The notes beneath the pieces were generated by a model. The model was not told the origin of the DNA, did not search any database, and saw only the letters and a program-made list of their open reading frames with translations. A program made the position numbers and the translations under genes. A DNA stretch of 64,000 bases from Anaeromyxobacter paludicola (GTDB lineage Bacteria > Myxococcota > Myxococcia > Myxococcales > Anaeromyxobacteraceae), in the NCBI RefSeq assembly GCF_023169965.1, contig NZ_AP025592.1:806001-870000 (forward strand). The letters are read 5' to 3'. Below, piece by piece: positions 26,028 through 37,533 of this stretch. Position 1 is the stretch's first letter. Each line of letters begins with the position of its first letter.

Positions 26028-26300
26028 GTGAAGCTCTTCGCTTTCCTTGCCGCCCTCGTCATCGCCGCTCCTGTCTTCGCCGCTCCCCCTGAGTCGGTCA
26101 CCCTCAAGGCCAAGAACGGCGACGTCCAGTTCCCGCACAAGACCCACCAGGCGCTGGGCTGCAAGAAGTGCCACGAGGGCGCCCCCAAGAAGATCGAGTT
26201 CACCAAGGACAGCGCCCACAAGCTCTGCATCAGCTGCCACACCGAGATGAGCAAGGGCCCGGGCGAGAAGGCCTGCACGCAGTGCCACAAGAAGGCGTAA
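26028..26300 (+). CDS. Periplasmic triheme cytochrome c7 (PpcA-like)
   Basis: The 90-residue product has a signal peptide (MKLFAFLAALVIAAPVFA, cleavage near residue 18). Three heme sites follow: CKKCH (45-49), CISCH (67-71) and CTQCH (83-87). The spacing, the VTLKAKNGDVQFPHKTHQ start and the axial His candidates at 37, 40 and 64 closely resemble Geobacter PpcA. PpcA carries electrons across the periplasm to metal-reducing outer-membrane complexes. The start is GTG 26028 behind GAAGGAGT. It is monocistronic and ends in a terminator. This supports an anaerobic respiratory lifestyle. Confidence 0.93.
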   Translation: MKLFAFLAALVIAAPVFAAPPESVTLKAKNGDVQFPHKTHQALGCKKCHEGAPKKIEFTKDSAHKLCISCHTEMSKGPGEKACTQCHKKA

Positions 26301-26324
26301 CTCGCCTTCCCGCAGGTCGTTGAC

Positions 26325-26360
26325 GAGGGGGGCCCGGGGGAACCGGGGCCCCCCTTTGCC
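26325..26360 (+). terminator. Terminator after the cytochrome c7 gene
   Basis: A GC-rich hairpin (GGGGGGCCCGG against CCGGGGCCCCCC, with one bulged base) closes about 25 nt after the stop and is followed by TTTGCCTTT. It looks rho-independent in + direction and also separates the gene from convergent mutS. Confidence 0.7.
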
Positions 26361-26440
26361 TTTCCGGGCGCCGCCGCGGAGCCCGCGCGGCGATTGGCCG
26401 CGGCGCCGGCGCGAGCCCCCCCCGCGCGCCGGCCGGGCCC

Positions 26441-29083
26441 CTAGCGCAGCTTCGCCTTCCAGCCGGCGAGCAGGTTGAGGGCGTCGAGCGGCCGCAGCGC
26501 GTCCACGTCGAGCGCGCGCAGCTCGCGGGCCACCTCCTCTAGCTTCTGGTCGGTGGCCGGCCCGGCGAACAGCGCGAGCTGCGGCGCGGCGCCCGCGGGG
26601 CGCTTGCGCCCGCTCCGCGAGATGGCGGCGTGGCCGGAGTCGTCCACCTCGAGCGACTCGAGGTTCCGCAGGATCTCCCGCGCCCGGGCGAGCACCTCGG
26701 CGGGCAGCCCGGCGAGCTTCGCCACCTCGATGCCGTAGCTGCGCGACGCGCCGCCCTGCACCAGCTTGCGCAGGAACACCACCCGGTCGCCCACCTCGCG
26801 CACCGCCACGGTGAGGTTCTTCACCCGGGGCCGCTCGCGGGCGAGGTCGGTGAGCTCGTGGTAGTGGGTCGCGAACAGGGTCCGGCAGCCGGTCTCGTCG
26901 TGCAGGTGCTCCGCCACCGCCCAGGCGATGGAGAGCCCGTCGAAGGTGGAGGTGCCGCGGCCGATCTCGTCGAGCACCACCAGGGAGCGGCGGGTGGCGT
27001 TGTGGAGGATGGCGGCGGTCTCCGTCATCTCGACCATGAAGGTGGAGCGCCCGCGCGCGAGGTCGTCCGAGGCGCCGACGCGGGTGAAGATCCGGTCCAC
27101 CAGCCCGACGCGGGCGCGGCGGGCCGGGACGAAGCTCCCCACCTGCGCGAGCAGCGCGATGAGCGCCGCCTGCCGCATCACCGTGCTCTTGCCGGCCATG
27201 TTCGGGCCGGTGATGACGAGGAGCTGCCCCGCCCCGTCCGCCGCGCTCGACCCGAGCGCGAGGTCGTTCGGCACGAAGCCGCCCGAGTCGGCCGGCAGCA
27301 TGGCCTCGACCACCGGGTGGCGCCCGTCCTCGATCTCGAGCACCTCCGAGTCGTCCACCACCGGCCGGGCGTAGCCGCGCTCCGCGGCCACGCGCGCGAG
27401 CGAGAGGAGCGCGTCGGCGTCGGCCACCGCCGAGGCCGCGTTCCGCAGCGCCCCGGCCCGGGAGACCACCGCCTCCCGCAGCCGCTCGAAGAGCTGCTCC
27501 TCGAGGGCGAAGCGCCGCTCCTCGGCGGTGAGCACCTGCTCCTCGAACTCCTTCAGCGCCGGGGTGATGAAGCGCTCGCCGCCCACCGTGGTCTGCCGCC
27601 GCTGGTAGTCGGGCGGGACGAGGTGGAGGTTCGCCTTCGTGACCTCGATGTAGTAGCCGAAGACGCGGTTGTAGCGGACCTTGAGCGAGCCGATCCCGGT
27701 GCGGGCGCGCTCCTCCTGCTCCAGCCGCGCGATGTAGCCCTTGCCGTCCTCGGCGATGGTCGCGATCCGGTCGAGCTCGGCGTCGTAGCCGCGGCGGATC
27801 ATCCCGCCTTCCTTGAGCGTGGGCGGCGGCTCGTCGGCGACCGCGGCCCCGAGCAGCGCGGCCAGCTCCTCGAGCCCGCGCAGCGCCGCGCCGGCGGCCC
27901 GCAGGCGCGCGGCGGCCGCGCCCTCGAGGGCGTCGGCGAGGGGCGGCAGCGCGCCCAGGCCCACCGCGAGCGCCCGCAGGTCGCGCGCGTTTCCCTGGCG
28001 CAGGGCCAGCCGGGAGAGGAGCCGCTCGAGGTCGCCCACCGGCCGGAGCCGCTCGGCGAGGTCGTCGCGCAGCAGCGTCGAGCCGAAGAGCTCACCGACC
28101 GCGTCGAGCCGCGCCTCGATGGCGGGGACGTCGCGCAGCGGGTACCGGAGCCACTCCGCGAGCCGCCGGCCGCCGAGCGGCGTCGCGCTCCGGTCGAGGA
28201 GCCCGAGCAGGGAGCCCTTGCGCTTGCCGCCGAGCTGGGTCCGCTCGATCTCGAGGTTCTGGCGGGTGCTCTCGTCGAGCACCAGCACGTCCTCCACCGG
28301 CAGGCGGGAGAGCCGGTCCACGTGGATCGGCGCCGCGCGCTGGGTGTCCTGCAGGTAGGTGAGCGCGGCGGCGGCGGCCGCGAGCCCCGGCCCGAGGTCC
28401 CCCACCCCGAAGCCGTCGAGCCCCGCCACCCGCAGGTGCCTGCAGAGCTTCTCCGAGGCCCGCTCGAAGTCGGCGTCGTCGCGCTCGGAGACCGGCGCCC
28501 CCACGGCGCGGGCCAGCGCCTCGCCGCGCGGGGTCCGGGCGGCGCCGCGCGCCAGGAGCAGCTCCCGGACGCCGGCCCGCCGCAGCTCGTCCACCAGCCG
28601 CGCGTCGGTCCCGGCCTCGCCGCAGCCGAGCGCGCCGGTGGAGGCGTCGAGCAGCGCGATCCCGCCGCCCCCGCCCTCCGCCAGCGCCACCGCCCCGAGG
28701 AAGCTCGCCTCGCGCGGGTCGAGCACCTGGTCGTCGAGCACCATGCCCGGGGTGACCACCCGGGTGACCTCGCGCTTGACCAGCGCCGACTTGCCGGGCT
28801 CCTCTACCTGGTCGCAGATCGCCACCTTGAACCCGGCCTCGAGGAGCCGCGCCACGTAGCCGCGCGCCGCGTGGTAGGGCACGCCGCACATCGGGATCTT
28901 GTCGTCGCCCTTGGAGCGCGAGGTGAGCGTGATCTGCAGCGTCTCGGCCGCCTGGCGGGCGTCGTCCAGGAAGAGCTCGTAGAAGTCGCCCAGCCGGAAG
29001 AAGAGCAGCGCGTCGGGGTACCTCGACTTCATCTCGAGGTACTGCCGCATCATGGGGGTGGCCTGCGTCGCGATCTCCGCCAT
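26441..29083 (-). CDS. mutS: DNA mismatch repair protein MutS
   Basis: The 880-residue protein has the mismatch-reading Phe-x-Glu motif in LGDFYELFLDDA (N-terminal domain). The connector, lever and clamp domains follow, then the ATPase with Walker A TGPNMAGKST, Walker B LVVLDEIGRGTSTFDGLSIAWA and the TLFATHYHELTDL switch. The length matches MutS1. ATG 29083 is chosen because the longer frame is a shadow of the divergent kinase gene. mutL lies in the same window at 43939-45765 but is not linked to it. It is divergent from the UbiB gene with about 70 bp between. Confidence 0.96.
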   Translation of the reverse strand: MAEIATQATPMMRQYLEMKSRYPDALLFFRLGDFYELFLDDARQAAETLQITLTSRSKGDDKIPMCGVPYHAARGYVARLLEAGFKVAICDQVEEPGKSALVKREVTRVVTPGMVLDDQVLDPREASFLGAVALAEGGGGGIALLDASTGALGCGEAGTDARLVDELRRAGVRELLLARGAARTPRGEALARAVGAPVSERDDADFERASEKLCRHLRVAGLDGFGVGDLGPGLAAAAAALTYLQDTQRAAPIHVDRLSRLPVEDVLVLDESTRQNLEIERTQLGGKRKGSLLGLLDRSATPLGGRRLAEWLRYPLRDVPAIEARLDAVGELFGSTLLRDDLAERLRPVGDLERLLSRLALRQGNARDLRALAVGLGALPPLADALEGAAAARLRAAGAALRGLEELAALLGAAVADEPPPTLKEGGMIRRGYDAELDRIATIAEDGKGYIARLEQEERARTGIGSLKVRYNRVFGYYIEVTKANLHLVPPDYQRRQTTVGGERFITPALKEFEEQVLTAEERRFALEEQLFERLREAVVSRAGALRNAASAVADADALLSLARVAAERGYARPVVDDSEVLEIEDGRHPVVEAMLPADSGGFVPNDLALGSSAADGAGQLLVITGPNMAGKSTVMRQAALIALLAQVGSFVPARRARVGLVDRIFTRVGASDDLARGRSTFMVEMTETAAILHNATRRSLVVLDEIGRGTSTFDGLSIAWAVAEHLHDETGCRTLFATHYHELTDLARERPRVKNLTVAVREVGDRVVFLRKLVQGGASRSYGIEVAKLAGLPAEVLARAREILRNLESLEVDDSGHAAISRSGRKRPAGAAPQLALFAGPATDQKLEEVARELRALDVDALRPLDALNLLAGWKAKLR

Positions 29084-29155
29084 CGCCCCGCCTTCTAGCA
29101 CGGAGCCGGCGAAGGTTGGGCCGGCGCTCCCCGGCTCTGCTACATTCGCGCCCCG

Positions 29156-30886
29156 ATGCTCCGAGAGGCGTTCCAGGACCTGAACCGGCTGCGGCAGATC
29201 GCGCAGATCGTCGCCCGGCACGGATTCGGCGCCTACCTCGACCGCACCCGGCTCGGCGAGCTGCTCCGGCGGGAGGGCGTGCCGGTCCCGGTGGTGGAGG
29301 GCGCCGGCGGGCCGGGCGAGCCGGTGCCGCCCCCGGAGGACGAGCCCGGCCGCAAGACGGCCGCGCGCTTCCGGCGGCTCCTCGTGGACCTCGGCCCCAC
29401 CTTCATCAAGCTCGGGCAGCTCCTCTCCTCCCGCCCCGACATCCTCCCCTCCCACTGGGTGGACGAGCTCTCGGAGCTGCAGGACGCCGTCCCGGCCATC
29501 CCGCTCTCCGAGGTGCGGGCCGAGATCGAGCGCGGGCTGAAGCGCCGGGTCGAGGACTGCTTCGCCTCGCTCGAGGAGGCGCCGCTCGCCTCGGCCTCGA
29601 TCGCGCAGGTCCACCGGGCCACCACGCACGAGGGGGCGCAGGTGGTGGTGAAGGTGCAGCGGCCGCACATCCGGCAGCGGATCGAGGCCGACCTGCAGCT
29701 CCTCTACACGCTCGCCCAGCTGGTCGAGTCGGTGATCGAGGAGACCGGCATCTACACGCCGACCGGGATCGTCGAGGAGTTCGACCGGGCCATCCACGAG
29801 GAGCTCGACTTCGCCAACGAGGCCGAGAACGCCCGGCAGATGGCCGAGGCCTCGCGGGCGCGGGCCTACGTCGTCATCCCCAAGGTCCACGACGCGCTCT
29901 CGTCGAGCACCGTGCTCACGCTCGACTACGTGGAGGGCGTGAAGCTCTCCGAGGTGACCGCCGAGGCGGGCTACGACGTCGAGGCCGTGGCCCGCACCAT
30001 CATCGAGGTCGCCTTCCGGCAGCTCTTCGAGGACGGCCTGTTCCACGGCGACCCGCACCCGGGCAACATCCTCGTGCTCCCGGGGAACCGGATCGCCCTG
30101 CTCGACTTCGGCCTGGTGGGCCGGCTCACCCGCCCGATGCAGGAGTCGCTCGTCACCCTCATCATGGCGGTGGCGCTGCGCGACCCGAACACGGTGGCGC
30201 GGGTGCTGAACCGGATCGGCGTGCCGGCCGACCACACCCCCATCACCGCCTTCCGCGCCGACATCGGGGCCATCCTCGACCGCTACCTCGGCCTCAAGCT
30301 CGAGGAGATCCGGACCTCCACGCTGCTGCGCGACCTCCTCGATCTCGCGGTGAAGCACAAGATCCGGATCCCCAAGGAGTACGCCGTCCTCTCCAAGGCC
30401 TCCGTGACCGTGGAGGGGATCATCCGCCGCCTCTACCCGCGGCTCGACATCCTCGAGGTGGGGATGCCCTACGCCCGGGAGCTGCTCCTCTCGCGCTTCA
30501 ACCCGACGGACGCCTCCGGCACCCTCATGAAGTCCCTGCTCAAGCTGCAGGGGCTCGCCGAGGATCTCCCGGCCCAGCTCTCGCAGATCCTGATGGACCT
30601 CGAGTCGGGCAAGTTCCGGGTGAACGTCCGCTCCGAGTCGCTCGACCGGATCGCCGAGAACGTCTCCACCCTCTCGCTCACCCTCTTCCTCGGGCTGGTG
30701 GCGTCGGGGCTCTCGGTGGCGGCGTTCCTGGTCTTCTCGCGCGCCCTGGCGGGCTGGCCGGGGCTGCCCCTCGTGGCCGGCGCGGCGCTGGTGCTCTCGG
30801 GCGTGCTCTTCGGCGGCGGCCTCGTGCTCTGGCTGTCGAGCCGGCCGCGCCGGAAGATCTCGGTCCGGCGCCTCTTCAAGCACTGA
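29156..30886 (+). CDS. ABC1/UbiB-family atypical kinase (AarF)
   Basis: The 576-residue protein carries the ABC1 hallmark [14 protein letters not shown], the Ala-rich nucleotide loop region ([14 protein letters not shown]) and the KVQRP lysine. [12 protein letters not shown] and [10 protein letters not shown] form the catalytic and metal-binding loops. Two C-terminal membrane helices (about 510-560) anchor it. UbiB-type proteins support quinone biosynthesis or lipid handling through an ATPase activity. It lies 55 bp upstream of lexA, but the LexA operator separates the two. Confidence 0.9.
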   Translation: MLREAFQDLNRLRQIAQIVARHGFGAYLDRTRLGELLRREGVPVPVVEGAGGPGEPVPPPEDEPGRKTAARFRRLLVDLGPTFIKLGQLLSSRPDILPSHWVDELSELQDAVPAIPLSEVRAEIERGLKRRVEDCFASLEEAPLASASIAQVHRATTHEGAQVVVKVQRPHIRQRIEADLQLLYTLAQLVESVIEETGIYTPTGIVEEFDRAIHEELDFANEAENARQMAEASRARAYVVIPKVHDALSSSTVLTLDYVEGVKLSEVTAEAGYDVEAVARTIIEVAFRQLFEDGLFHGDPHPGNILVLPGNRIALLDFGLVGRLTRPMQESLVTLIMAVALRDPNTVARVLNRIGVPADHTPITAFRADIGAILDRYLGLKLEEIRTSTLLRDLLDLAVKHKIRIPKEYAVLSKASVTVEGIIRRLYPRLDILEVGMPYARELLLSRFNPTDASGTLMKSLLKLQGLAEDLPAQLSQILMDLESGKFRVNVRSESLDRIAENVSTLSLTLFLGLVASGLSVAAFLVFSRALAGWPGLPLVAGAALVLSGVLFGGGLVLWLSSRPRRKISVRRLFKH

Positions 30887-30902
30887 GCGCTTTCCTGGCG
30901 GA

Positions 30903-30933
30903 CTGAACGGGGAGCCAGTATACTCCCGTTCAG
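30903..30933 (+). promoter_or_regulatory. Probable LexA operator and promoter of lexA
   Basis: Dyad arms CTGAACGGGGAG (30903-30914) and CTCCCGTTCAG (30923-30933) flank an excellent -10 hexamer, TATACT (30919-30924). The GTTCAG end matches the Myxococcus xanthus LexA box as I remember it (CTRHAMRYBYGTTCAGS), with about 15 of 17 positions agreeing. LexA bound here would cover the -10 and lie next to the ribosome binding site AGGAGG (30932-30937), giving autoregulation. Confidence 0.65.
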
Positions 30934-30941
30934 GAGGCGTC

Positions 30942-31631
30942 ATGAACGGACTGACCGACCGCCAGCTCGAGGTGCTCCGCTACATCGCGCGGCAGATCGA
31001 GGCTCACGGCTACCCGCCCACCATCCGCGAGATCGGCGAGGCGCTCGACATCCGCTCGACCAACGGGGTCAACGACCACCTCAAGGCGCTCGAGCGCAAG
31101 GGGTTCCTCACCCGCGATCGCGTCAAGTCGCGCGCCCTCATCCCCACCGGGCAGGCCCGCCAGGCGCTCGGGGAGCAGGAGGACGAGCGGCCGAGCAACG
31201 TCATCTCGCTCGAGTCGCGGGCCGGGCGCGGCGCGCGCACGGTGTCGATCCCCATCGTCGGCCGGGTCGCCGCCGGGCAGCCCATCCTGGCGCAGGAGCG
31301 GATCGAGGACACCGTCGAGGTGGACTCGTTCTTCCTCGGGACCAACAAGAAGGTCTACGGGTTGCGGGTCCAGGGCGACTCGATGATCGGGGACGGGATC
31401 CTCTCCGGCGACTACATCTTCGTGAAGAAGCAGCTCCACGCCGAGGACGGCGACATCGTGGTGGCCCTCATCGACGAGGAGGCCACCGTGAAGCGGGTCT
31501 ACTTCGAGGGCGACCGCGTCCGGTTCCAGCCCTCGAACCCGCGCATGGCGCCCATCTACGTCCGCCGCGAGGACTTCCGCAGCACCATGCTCCTCGGCGT
31601 GGTCGTCGGGGTCTACCGCAAGCTCTCCTAG
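30942..31631 (+). CDS. lexA: LexA repressor
   Basis: The 229-residue SOS repressor has an N-terminal winged helix (about 1-65, [33 protein letters not shown]) and a C-terminal S24 self-cleavage domain. Cleavage would fall at Ala111-Gly112 ([12 protein letters not shown]); the catalytic dyad is Ser147 ([10 protein letters not shown]) and Lys184. It is 25-30 residues longer than E. coli LexA because of the linker. RecA-ssDNA stimulates cleavage after DNA damage. The strong AGGAGG site fixes ATG 30942. Confidence 0.97.
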   Translation: MNGLTDRQLEVLRYIARQIEAHGYPPTIREIGEALDIRSTNGVNDHLKALERKGFLTRDRVKSRALIPTGQARQALGEQEDERPSNVISLESRAGRGARTVSIPIVGRVAAGQPILAQERIEDTVEVDSFFLGTNKKVYGLRVQGDSMIGDGILSGDYIFVKKQLHAEDGDIVVALIDEEATVKRVYFEGDRVRFQPSNPRMAPIYVRREDFRSTMLLGVVVGVYRKLS

Positions 31632-31699
31632 CCGCGCGGGATCCTCACTCCTAGATTGCAGGGGCGTTTTTGGACCACCTGCGACGTGGGGGAGAGAGG

Positions 31700-31918
31700 A
31701 TGCCCAAGGTGAATGCCCGGCTCGAAGCGGCGCGACTGGCCTACCGGGAGGCCCTGGAAGCGGCTCGCCGCGAGCCGTCGTCCGAGTCCTGGGCGAAGCT
31801 CCTCGCGGCCGGCAAGGAGCTCTCCGCCTGCGAGGAGGCCGGGCGGGGCGGCCGGCGCGGCAAGGGGGCCCGGAGCGAGCCGGGGGAGCTCGTGCCCGAC
31901 ATCGAGACGCTGGAGTAG
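31700..31918 (+). CDS. Small hypothetical protein
   Basis: The 72-residue protein starts at ATG 31700, behind GGGGGAGAGAGG. It has an Ala/Arg/Glu-rich helical N-terminal half, a basic GGRRGKGARS patch and an acidic end (ELVPDIETLE). No family is recognised. It lies 68 nt after lexA on the same strand and could be cotranscribed, and it converges with the coiled-coil gene at 31944-33251. Coding potential is fair because codon use matches neighbours. Confidence 0.6.
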   Translation: MPKVNARLEAARLAYREALEAARREPSSESWAKLLAAGKELSACEEAGRGGRRGKGARSEPGELVPDIETLE

Positions 31919-31925
31919 CCGGGGC

Positions 31926-31942
31926 CGGGGCGCCCTGCCCCG
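31926..31942. terminator. Short hairpin between convergent genes
   Basis: A 6-bp stem, CGGGGC / GCCCCG, with a 5-nt loop lies in the 25-bp gap between convergent stop codons. It has no T-run and could act weakly in both directions. Confidence 0.35.
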
Positions 31943-31943
31943 C

Positions 31944-33251
31944 TCAGGCCTGCCGCGTCTTGGCCTGCCGCACGTACCGGTCGAGGTCCTCCCGGTCGAT
32001 GAGCGAGAGGATCTCGACCGCGTTCTGCCGCTCGCCGCGGCGGTAGAGCAGCCGAACGTCGGTGGCGACGCGGACCCGGTAGTAGCCGGGCAGCCCCTCG
32101 AGCGGGAGCGCGCGCAGGCTCGGGTGGCGGTGGTCCTGGGCGAGCAGGTGGGCCTGCTTGAAGGCGGCCCGCTGGATGCGCCGGTCCCACCCCTCGAGCG
32201 AGTCGTAGAACTCCCGCGTGTAGATCGGGAAGAGCCAGCTCGCCGCGGCCTCGGCCTCGCTCGCCTCCTCCTCGGCGCCCGTGCTCGCCCCCGCGGGCGC
32301 GCTCGCCGTCGCGCTCCGCGAGTCCCGCAGCGCGCGCTCGAGCTCCTCCTCGCGCTGCCGCGCCCGCTCGAGGCGGGACTCGACCGAGGCGAGCCGCGCC
32401 TCCGCGTCCTTGAGCGCCGCCCGGGCGCGCTGCGCCTCGACCGCCTCGGCCGAGCCGCGCGCCGCCCGGAGCTCGGCGTCGAGCCGCTGCCGCTCCGCCT
32501 GCGCGCCCTCGAGCGCGGCGCGGGCGCGGGCGGCGTCGTCCACCGCCTGGGCCTCGCGGGCGCGGGCCGACTTGAGCCACTCCTGGAGCTTCGCCTCGCG
32601 CTCCTCCGACTTCCGCCGGGCCTGGGCGAGCCGCTCCTCCGCCCGGCCCAGCTCCGCCGCGGCCTCGGCGAGCTTGCGCCGCAGCGCCTCCGGCTCGTCC
32701 TCCTCCGGCCGGGGCTTCGCCGGCTGCGGCCCCTCCTCCCCTTCGACCGGACCGTAGAGCTCCCGGGCGAGCTGCGCGAGGAGCGGCAGCGCCGTGGCGC
32801 GCACCTCCGGGGCCGGGTCGCAGAGCACGCGCCAGAGGGAGAGCGCGAGGCCGTGCTCGGAGTCCCCGACGGCGAGGAGGTCGCCGGCCGCGACCGGGTC
32901 GAGGGGGGCCGCGGCGAGCGGGGGGCCGCCGAAGGCCTTCCGGAGCAGGGCCAGCGGCCGATCGCGGACCTCCGGACGGTACCGGATCTCGTCGGCGAGG
33001 GCGTCGCATCGCTGCACGTCCCCGAGGGCCTCCTGCCGGAAGCCGGGGACCTGCAGCCCGAGCTCCTTCACGAGCGCGCGGCTCTCCTCCGGGGTGATGG
33101 CGAGGTAGAGGAAGACCGAGAGCGGGTCCCGCTCGAGCTCGTGGAGGGGCGCGTCGCCCGACGGGTCCGGGAGGCGCGCCGCCGCCTTCTTCGGCCGGGA
33201 GGGCTTCGCGGCGGGCTTCTTCCTGGGCTTCGGGGGCGAGACCTTCGGCAC
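31944..33251 (-). CDS. Coiled-coil protein with a RelE/ParE-like C-terminal domain
   Basis: The 435-residue protein starts with a Lys/Pro-rich basic tail (1-27), followed by an unrecognised helical domain (about 35-165). A long Ala/Arg/Glu coiled coil spans about 185-312. The C-terminal domain (about 345-430) includes HPSLRALPLEGLPGYYRVRVATDVRLLYRR and ends ILSLIDREDLDRYV. That domain has the pattern of RelE/ParE/YoeB ribonuclease or gyrase-toxin folds. No antitoxin gene precedes or follows it in the same direction, so a classical toxin-antitoxin pair is unlikely. The fold may serve as a binding module here. Confidence 0.7.
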   Translation of the reverse strand: MPKVSPPKPRKKPAAKPSRPKKAAARLPDPSGDAPLHELERDPLSVFLYLAITPEESRALVKELGLQVPGFRQEALGDVQRCDALADEIRYRPEVRDRPLALLRKAFGGPPLAAAPLDPVAAGDLLAVGDSEHGLALSLWRVLCDPAPEVRATALPLLAQLARELYGPVEGEEGPQPAKPRPEEDEPEALRRKLAEAAAELGRAEERLAQARRKSEEREAKLQEWLKSARAREAQAVDDAARARAALEGAQAERQRLDAELRAARGSAEAVEAQRARAALKDAEARLASVESRLERARQREEELERALRDSRSATASAPAGASTGAEEEASEAEAAASWLFPIYTREFYDSLEGWDRRIQRAAFKQAHLLAQDHRHPSLRALPLEGLPGYYRVRVATDVRLLYRRGERQNAVEILSLIDREDLDRYVRQAKTRQA

Positions 33252-33339
33252 GGCGCGAGCCTATGCGGCCCGGCCTCGGCGCCACAAGCAAAAGGCGGGG
33301 CCGGGTTGCGGCCACCGCGCCTCCTCCCTATCAAGACGC

Positions 33340-33570
33340 ATGAGCCACCACCCACGGGCCTGGTCTCCGGCGGACGGCCCGCCCGCCGCCCCGCAACAGA
33401 GGGTCGCACCCTCGAGCCGGTACGCCGGCGACGGCACCACCGAGCGGTCCGCGGGCGGCCTCTGGGCGCCCAGCAACGGCCCCGTCCGGTCGGATCCGGG
33501 CGGCCCGGGTGGGGAGCCCGACGGCGAGACCGTCCCCATCCCCGGGAGGACGGCGCTCAACGAGAGCTAG
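33340..33570 (+). CDS. Possible small Pro/Gly-rich ORF
   Basis: A 76-codon ORF from ATG 33340 encodes a Pro, Gly and Ser-rich peptide ending in PGRTALNES. There is no clear ribosome binding site, hydrophobic segment or known motif. It is kept because its codon choice is not unlike that of neighbours, but it could be spurious in GC-rich DNA. Confidence 0.3.
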   Translation: MSHHPRAWSPADGPPAAPQQRVAPSSRYAGDGTTERSAGGLWAPSNGPVRSDPGGPGGEPDGETVPIPGRTALNES

Positions 33571-33696
33571 CGCGCCTGCAGGGCCATCCCTCCCGCCGCC
33601 GCGGCGACCGGCTCGGCCCGGGGATTCCCTCCCAGGCCCCGCCCCCCGGCGGCAGGCGTTTCCGGCCGTACCTCTCCGTCTGCCCGAAGGTTTCTG

Positions 33697-33725
33697 TTGC
33701 CTTGGTGGGGGGCGGTCGGTATCCC
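33697..33725 (+). promoter_or_regulatory. Candidate promoter of lon
   Basis: TTGCCT (33697-33702) and TATCCC (33720-33725) are separated by exactly 17 bp, about 40 nt upstream of the lon start. Each hexamer matches the sigma-70 consensus only partly. Position is the main support. No heat-shock sigma-32 motif or CIRCE element is evident. Confidence 0.3.
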
Positions 33726-33766
33726 ATTCACTCACCGGGCGACTGCTCGGGAGAAGGAGCGGCATC

Positions 33767-36256
<2,490 letters not shown>

Positions 36257-36262
36257 GCGCAG

Positions 36263-36289
36263 GGGCGGGGCGGCCGATCCGCCCCGCCC
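36263..36289 (+). terminator. Strong hairpin after lon
   Basis: A perfect 11-bp stem, GGGCGGGGCGG / CCGCCCCGCCC, with a 5-nt loop starts 6 nt after the lon stop. It is followed by GGTCTCCCC rather than a T-run. A terminator or RNA 3'-end stabiliser is the likely role. Confidence 0.55.
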
Positions 36290-36341
36290 GGTCTCCCCTG
36301 GTCCGTTGGGTGGCGGGGGCGCAGGCGCTAGAATCGCCGCC

Positions 36342-37409
36342 GTGCCCCGCATCGCCCTCATCACCGGCTCGGCCGGCGCCCGCAGTGACGCCATCTCGGC
36401 CGAGCTGACGCGCCGCGGCTGGGCGGTGCGCCTCGCGCACGACGCCGAGGGCGTGCTCCCGCCCATGGAGCAGGCGGCCGCGGGCGTCGAGGCCCTCTTC
36501 CACGTCGGGGTCCGCACGCCGCGGCTGATGGACGCCGAGCGGCGCGCCGCGCTCGAGGAGGGCGCCGCGTTCGCCGCCGGGATGGCGGCCCGGCGGGCGG
36601 GCGCGCACCGGTTCGTGCTCGTCTCCACCGCGTCGGTCTACGGCCGCCCGCGCAACCTGCCCTGCGACGAGGGCGAGCTGAAGCGGCCGCGCAGCGCGGC
36701 CGAGCGGGCCCGCTGGCGCGCCGAGCGGGCCGGCTGGCGCGCCTTCCGCGAGGGCGCCCCCCTCACCGTGCTGCGGCCCACGCTGGTGTACGGGCCGGGG
36801 CTCCGCGGCGGCGTCATCCGGGCGCTGTCGCTCATCGCGCTCCTGTCGCAGGGGGCGCGCCGCATCCCCATCATCCGCCGCGGCCCGGTCACGCACCTCG
36901 TCCACGTGGAGGACGTGGCCCGGGCGGCGGTGCACCTCGCCCACCACGGCGACGATCGCGACGTGGTGGGGCGCGCCTTCAACGTCGGGGACGACGCCCC
37001 GCTCCCGCTCGCGGAGCACCTCTCGGCGGCGCTCGCCGCCATGGGCTACCGGCCCGGCCGCGTGCTCCCCTACTCCCCGCGGCTCACCGCCTTCCTGCTC
37101 TGGGGGATCCGGCACCTGCCCGACCGCGTCCTCTCGGAGCGGATCAACGGCCGGCTCGCCGCGGCCTGGGCGAGCCTCATGGGCCAGGGCGGCTCCCCGG
37201 CGCTGGCGCCGCGGGTGGATCGCGAGGCGCTGCAGTGGATGAGCGGCGACCACTACTACGACACCCGCCGCCTGGGCGCCCTCGGCTTCCACCCGGCCCA
37301 CCCCATCTCCACCGCGGCGCTGCCCGCCACCGTGCAGTCGCTCATCCAGAGCGCGCTGCTCCCGGCGCGGCCCACCTCGGTGCTCTCCCGCCTCCTCCCG
37401 GGCGGGTAG
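36342..37409 (+). CDS. NAD(P)-dependent epimerase/dehydratase-type protein (extended SDR)
   Basis: The 355-residue protein starts GTG 36342 (VPRIALITGSAGARSDAISAEL), with a Rossmann start that is imperfect (TGSAGARS instead of TGGxGxxG). It continues with a Ser-Tyr pair in VSTASVYGRPR and TVLRPTLVYGPGLRGGVI, as in extended SDRs acting on sugar nucleotides or sterol-like substrates. The usual YxxxK Lys is not obvious after the Tyr (RPRNL), so catalysis is uncertain. It stands alone between lon and the kinase operon. Confidence 0.75.
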   Translation: MPRIALITGSAGARSDAISAELTRRGWAVRLAHDAEGVLPPMEQAAAGVEALFHVGVRTPRLMDAERRAALEEGAAFAAGMAARRAGAHRFVLVSTASVYGRPRNLPCDEGELKRPRSAAERARWRAERAGWRAFREGAPLTVLRPTLVYGPGLRGGVIRALSLIALLSQGARRIPIIRRGPVTHLVHVEDVARAAVHLAHHGDDRDVVGRAFNVGDDAPLPLAEHLSAALAAMGYRPGRVLPYSPRLTAFLLWGIRHLPDRVLSERINGRLAAAWASLMGQGGSPALAPRVDREALQWMSGDHYYDTRRLGALGFHPAHPISTAALPATVQSLIQSALLPARPTSVLSRLLPGG

Positions 37410-37533
37410 GCCGCGGCGCGACGTTCCCTGCCTCCCGCCATTCGTGTCATAGTGAGGCCCGGGTTCGCGCCACGCCTGTCGCGGTTGCGGAGGCACGCGG
37501 GGAAAGGTCGATGAGAGGCGAGAGGGCGCGCCG

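Larger units (their letters stand above)
33252..33766. other. Divergent intergenic region upstream of lon
   Basis: The region separates the coiled-coil gene (minus) from lon (plus). It holds one doubtful small ORF (33340-33570) and, near its right end, a possible lon promoter and ribosome binding site. The middle (33571-33690) has no ORF or hairpin that I can support. Confidence 0.5.

Noticed and set aside
26441-30943. A 1500-codon frame covering mutS and its upstream region
   Set aside because: Only the last 880 codons are MutS; the upstream part is antisense to the UbiB-type kinase and reads as low-complexity sequence.
31700-33251. Toxin-antitoxin pair formed by the 72-residue protein and the RelE-like protein
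   Set aside because: The genes are convergent, not an operon, and the small protein has no antitoxin DNA-binding motif.
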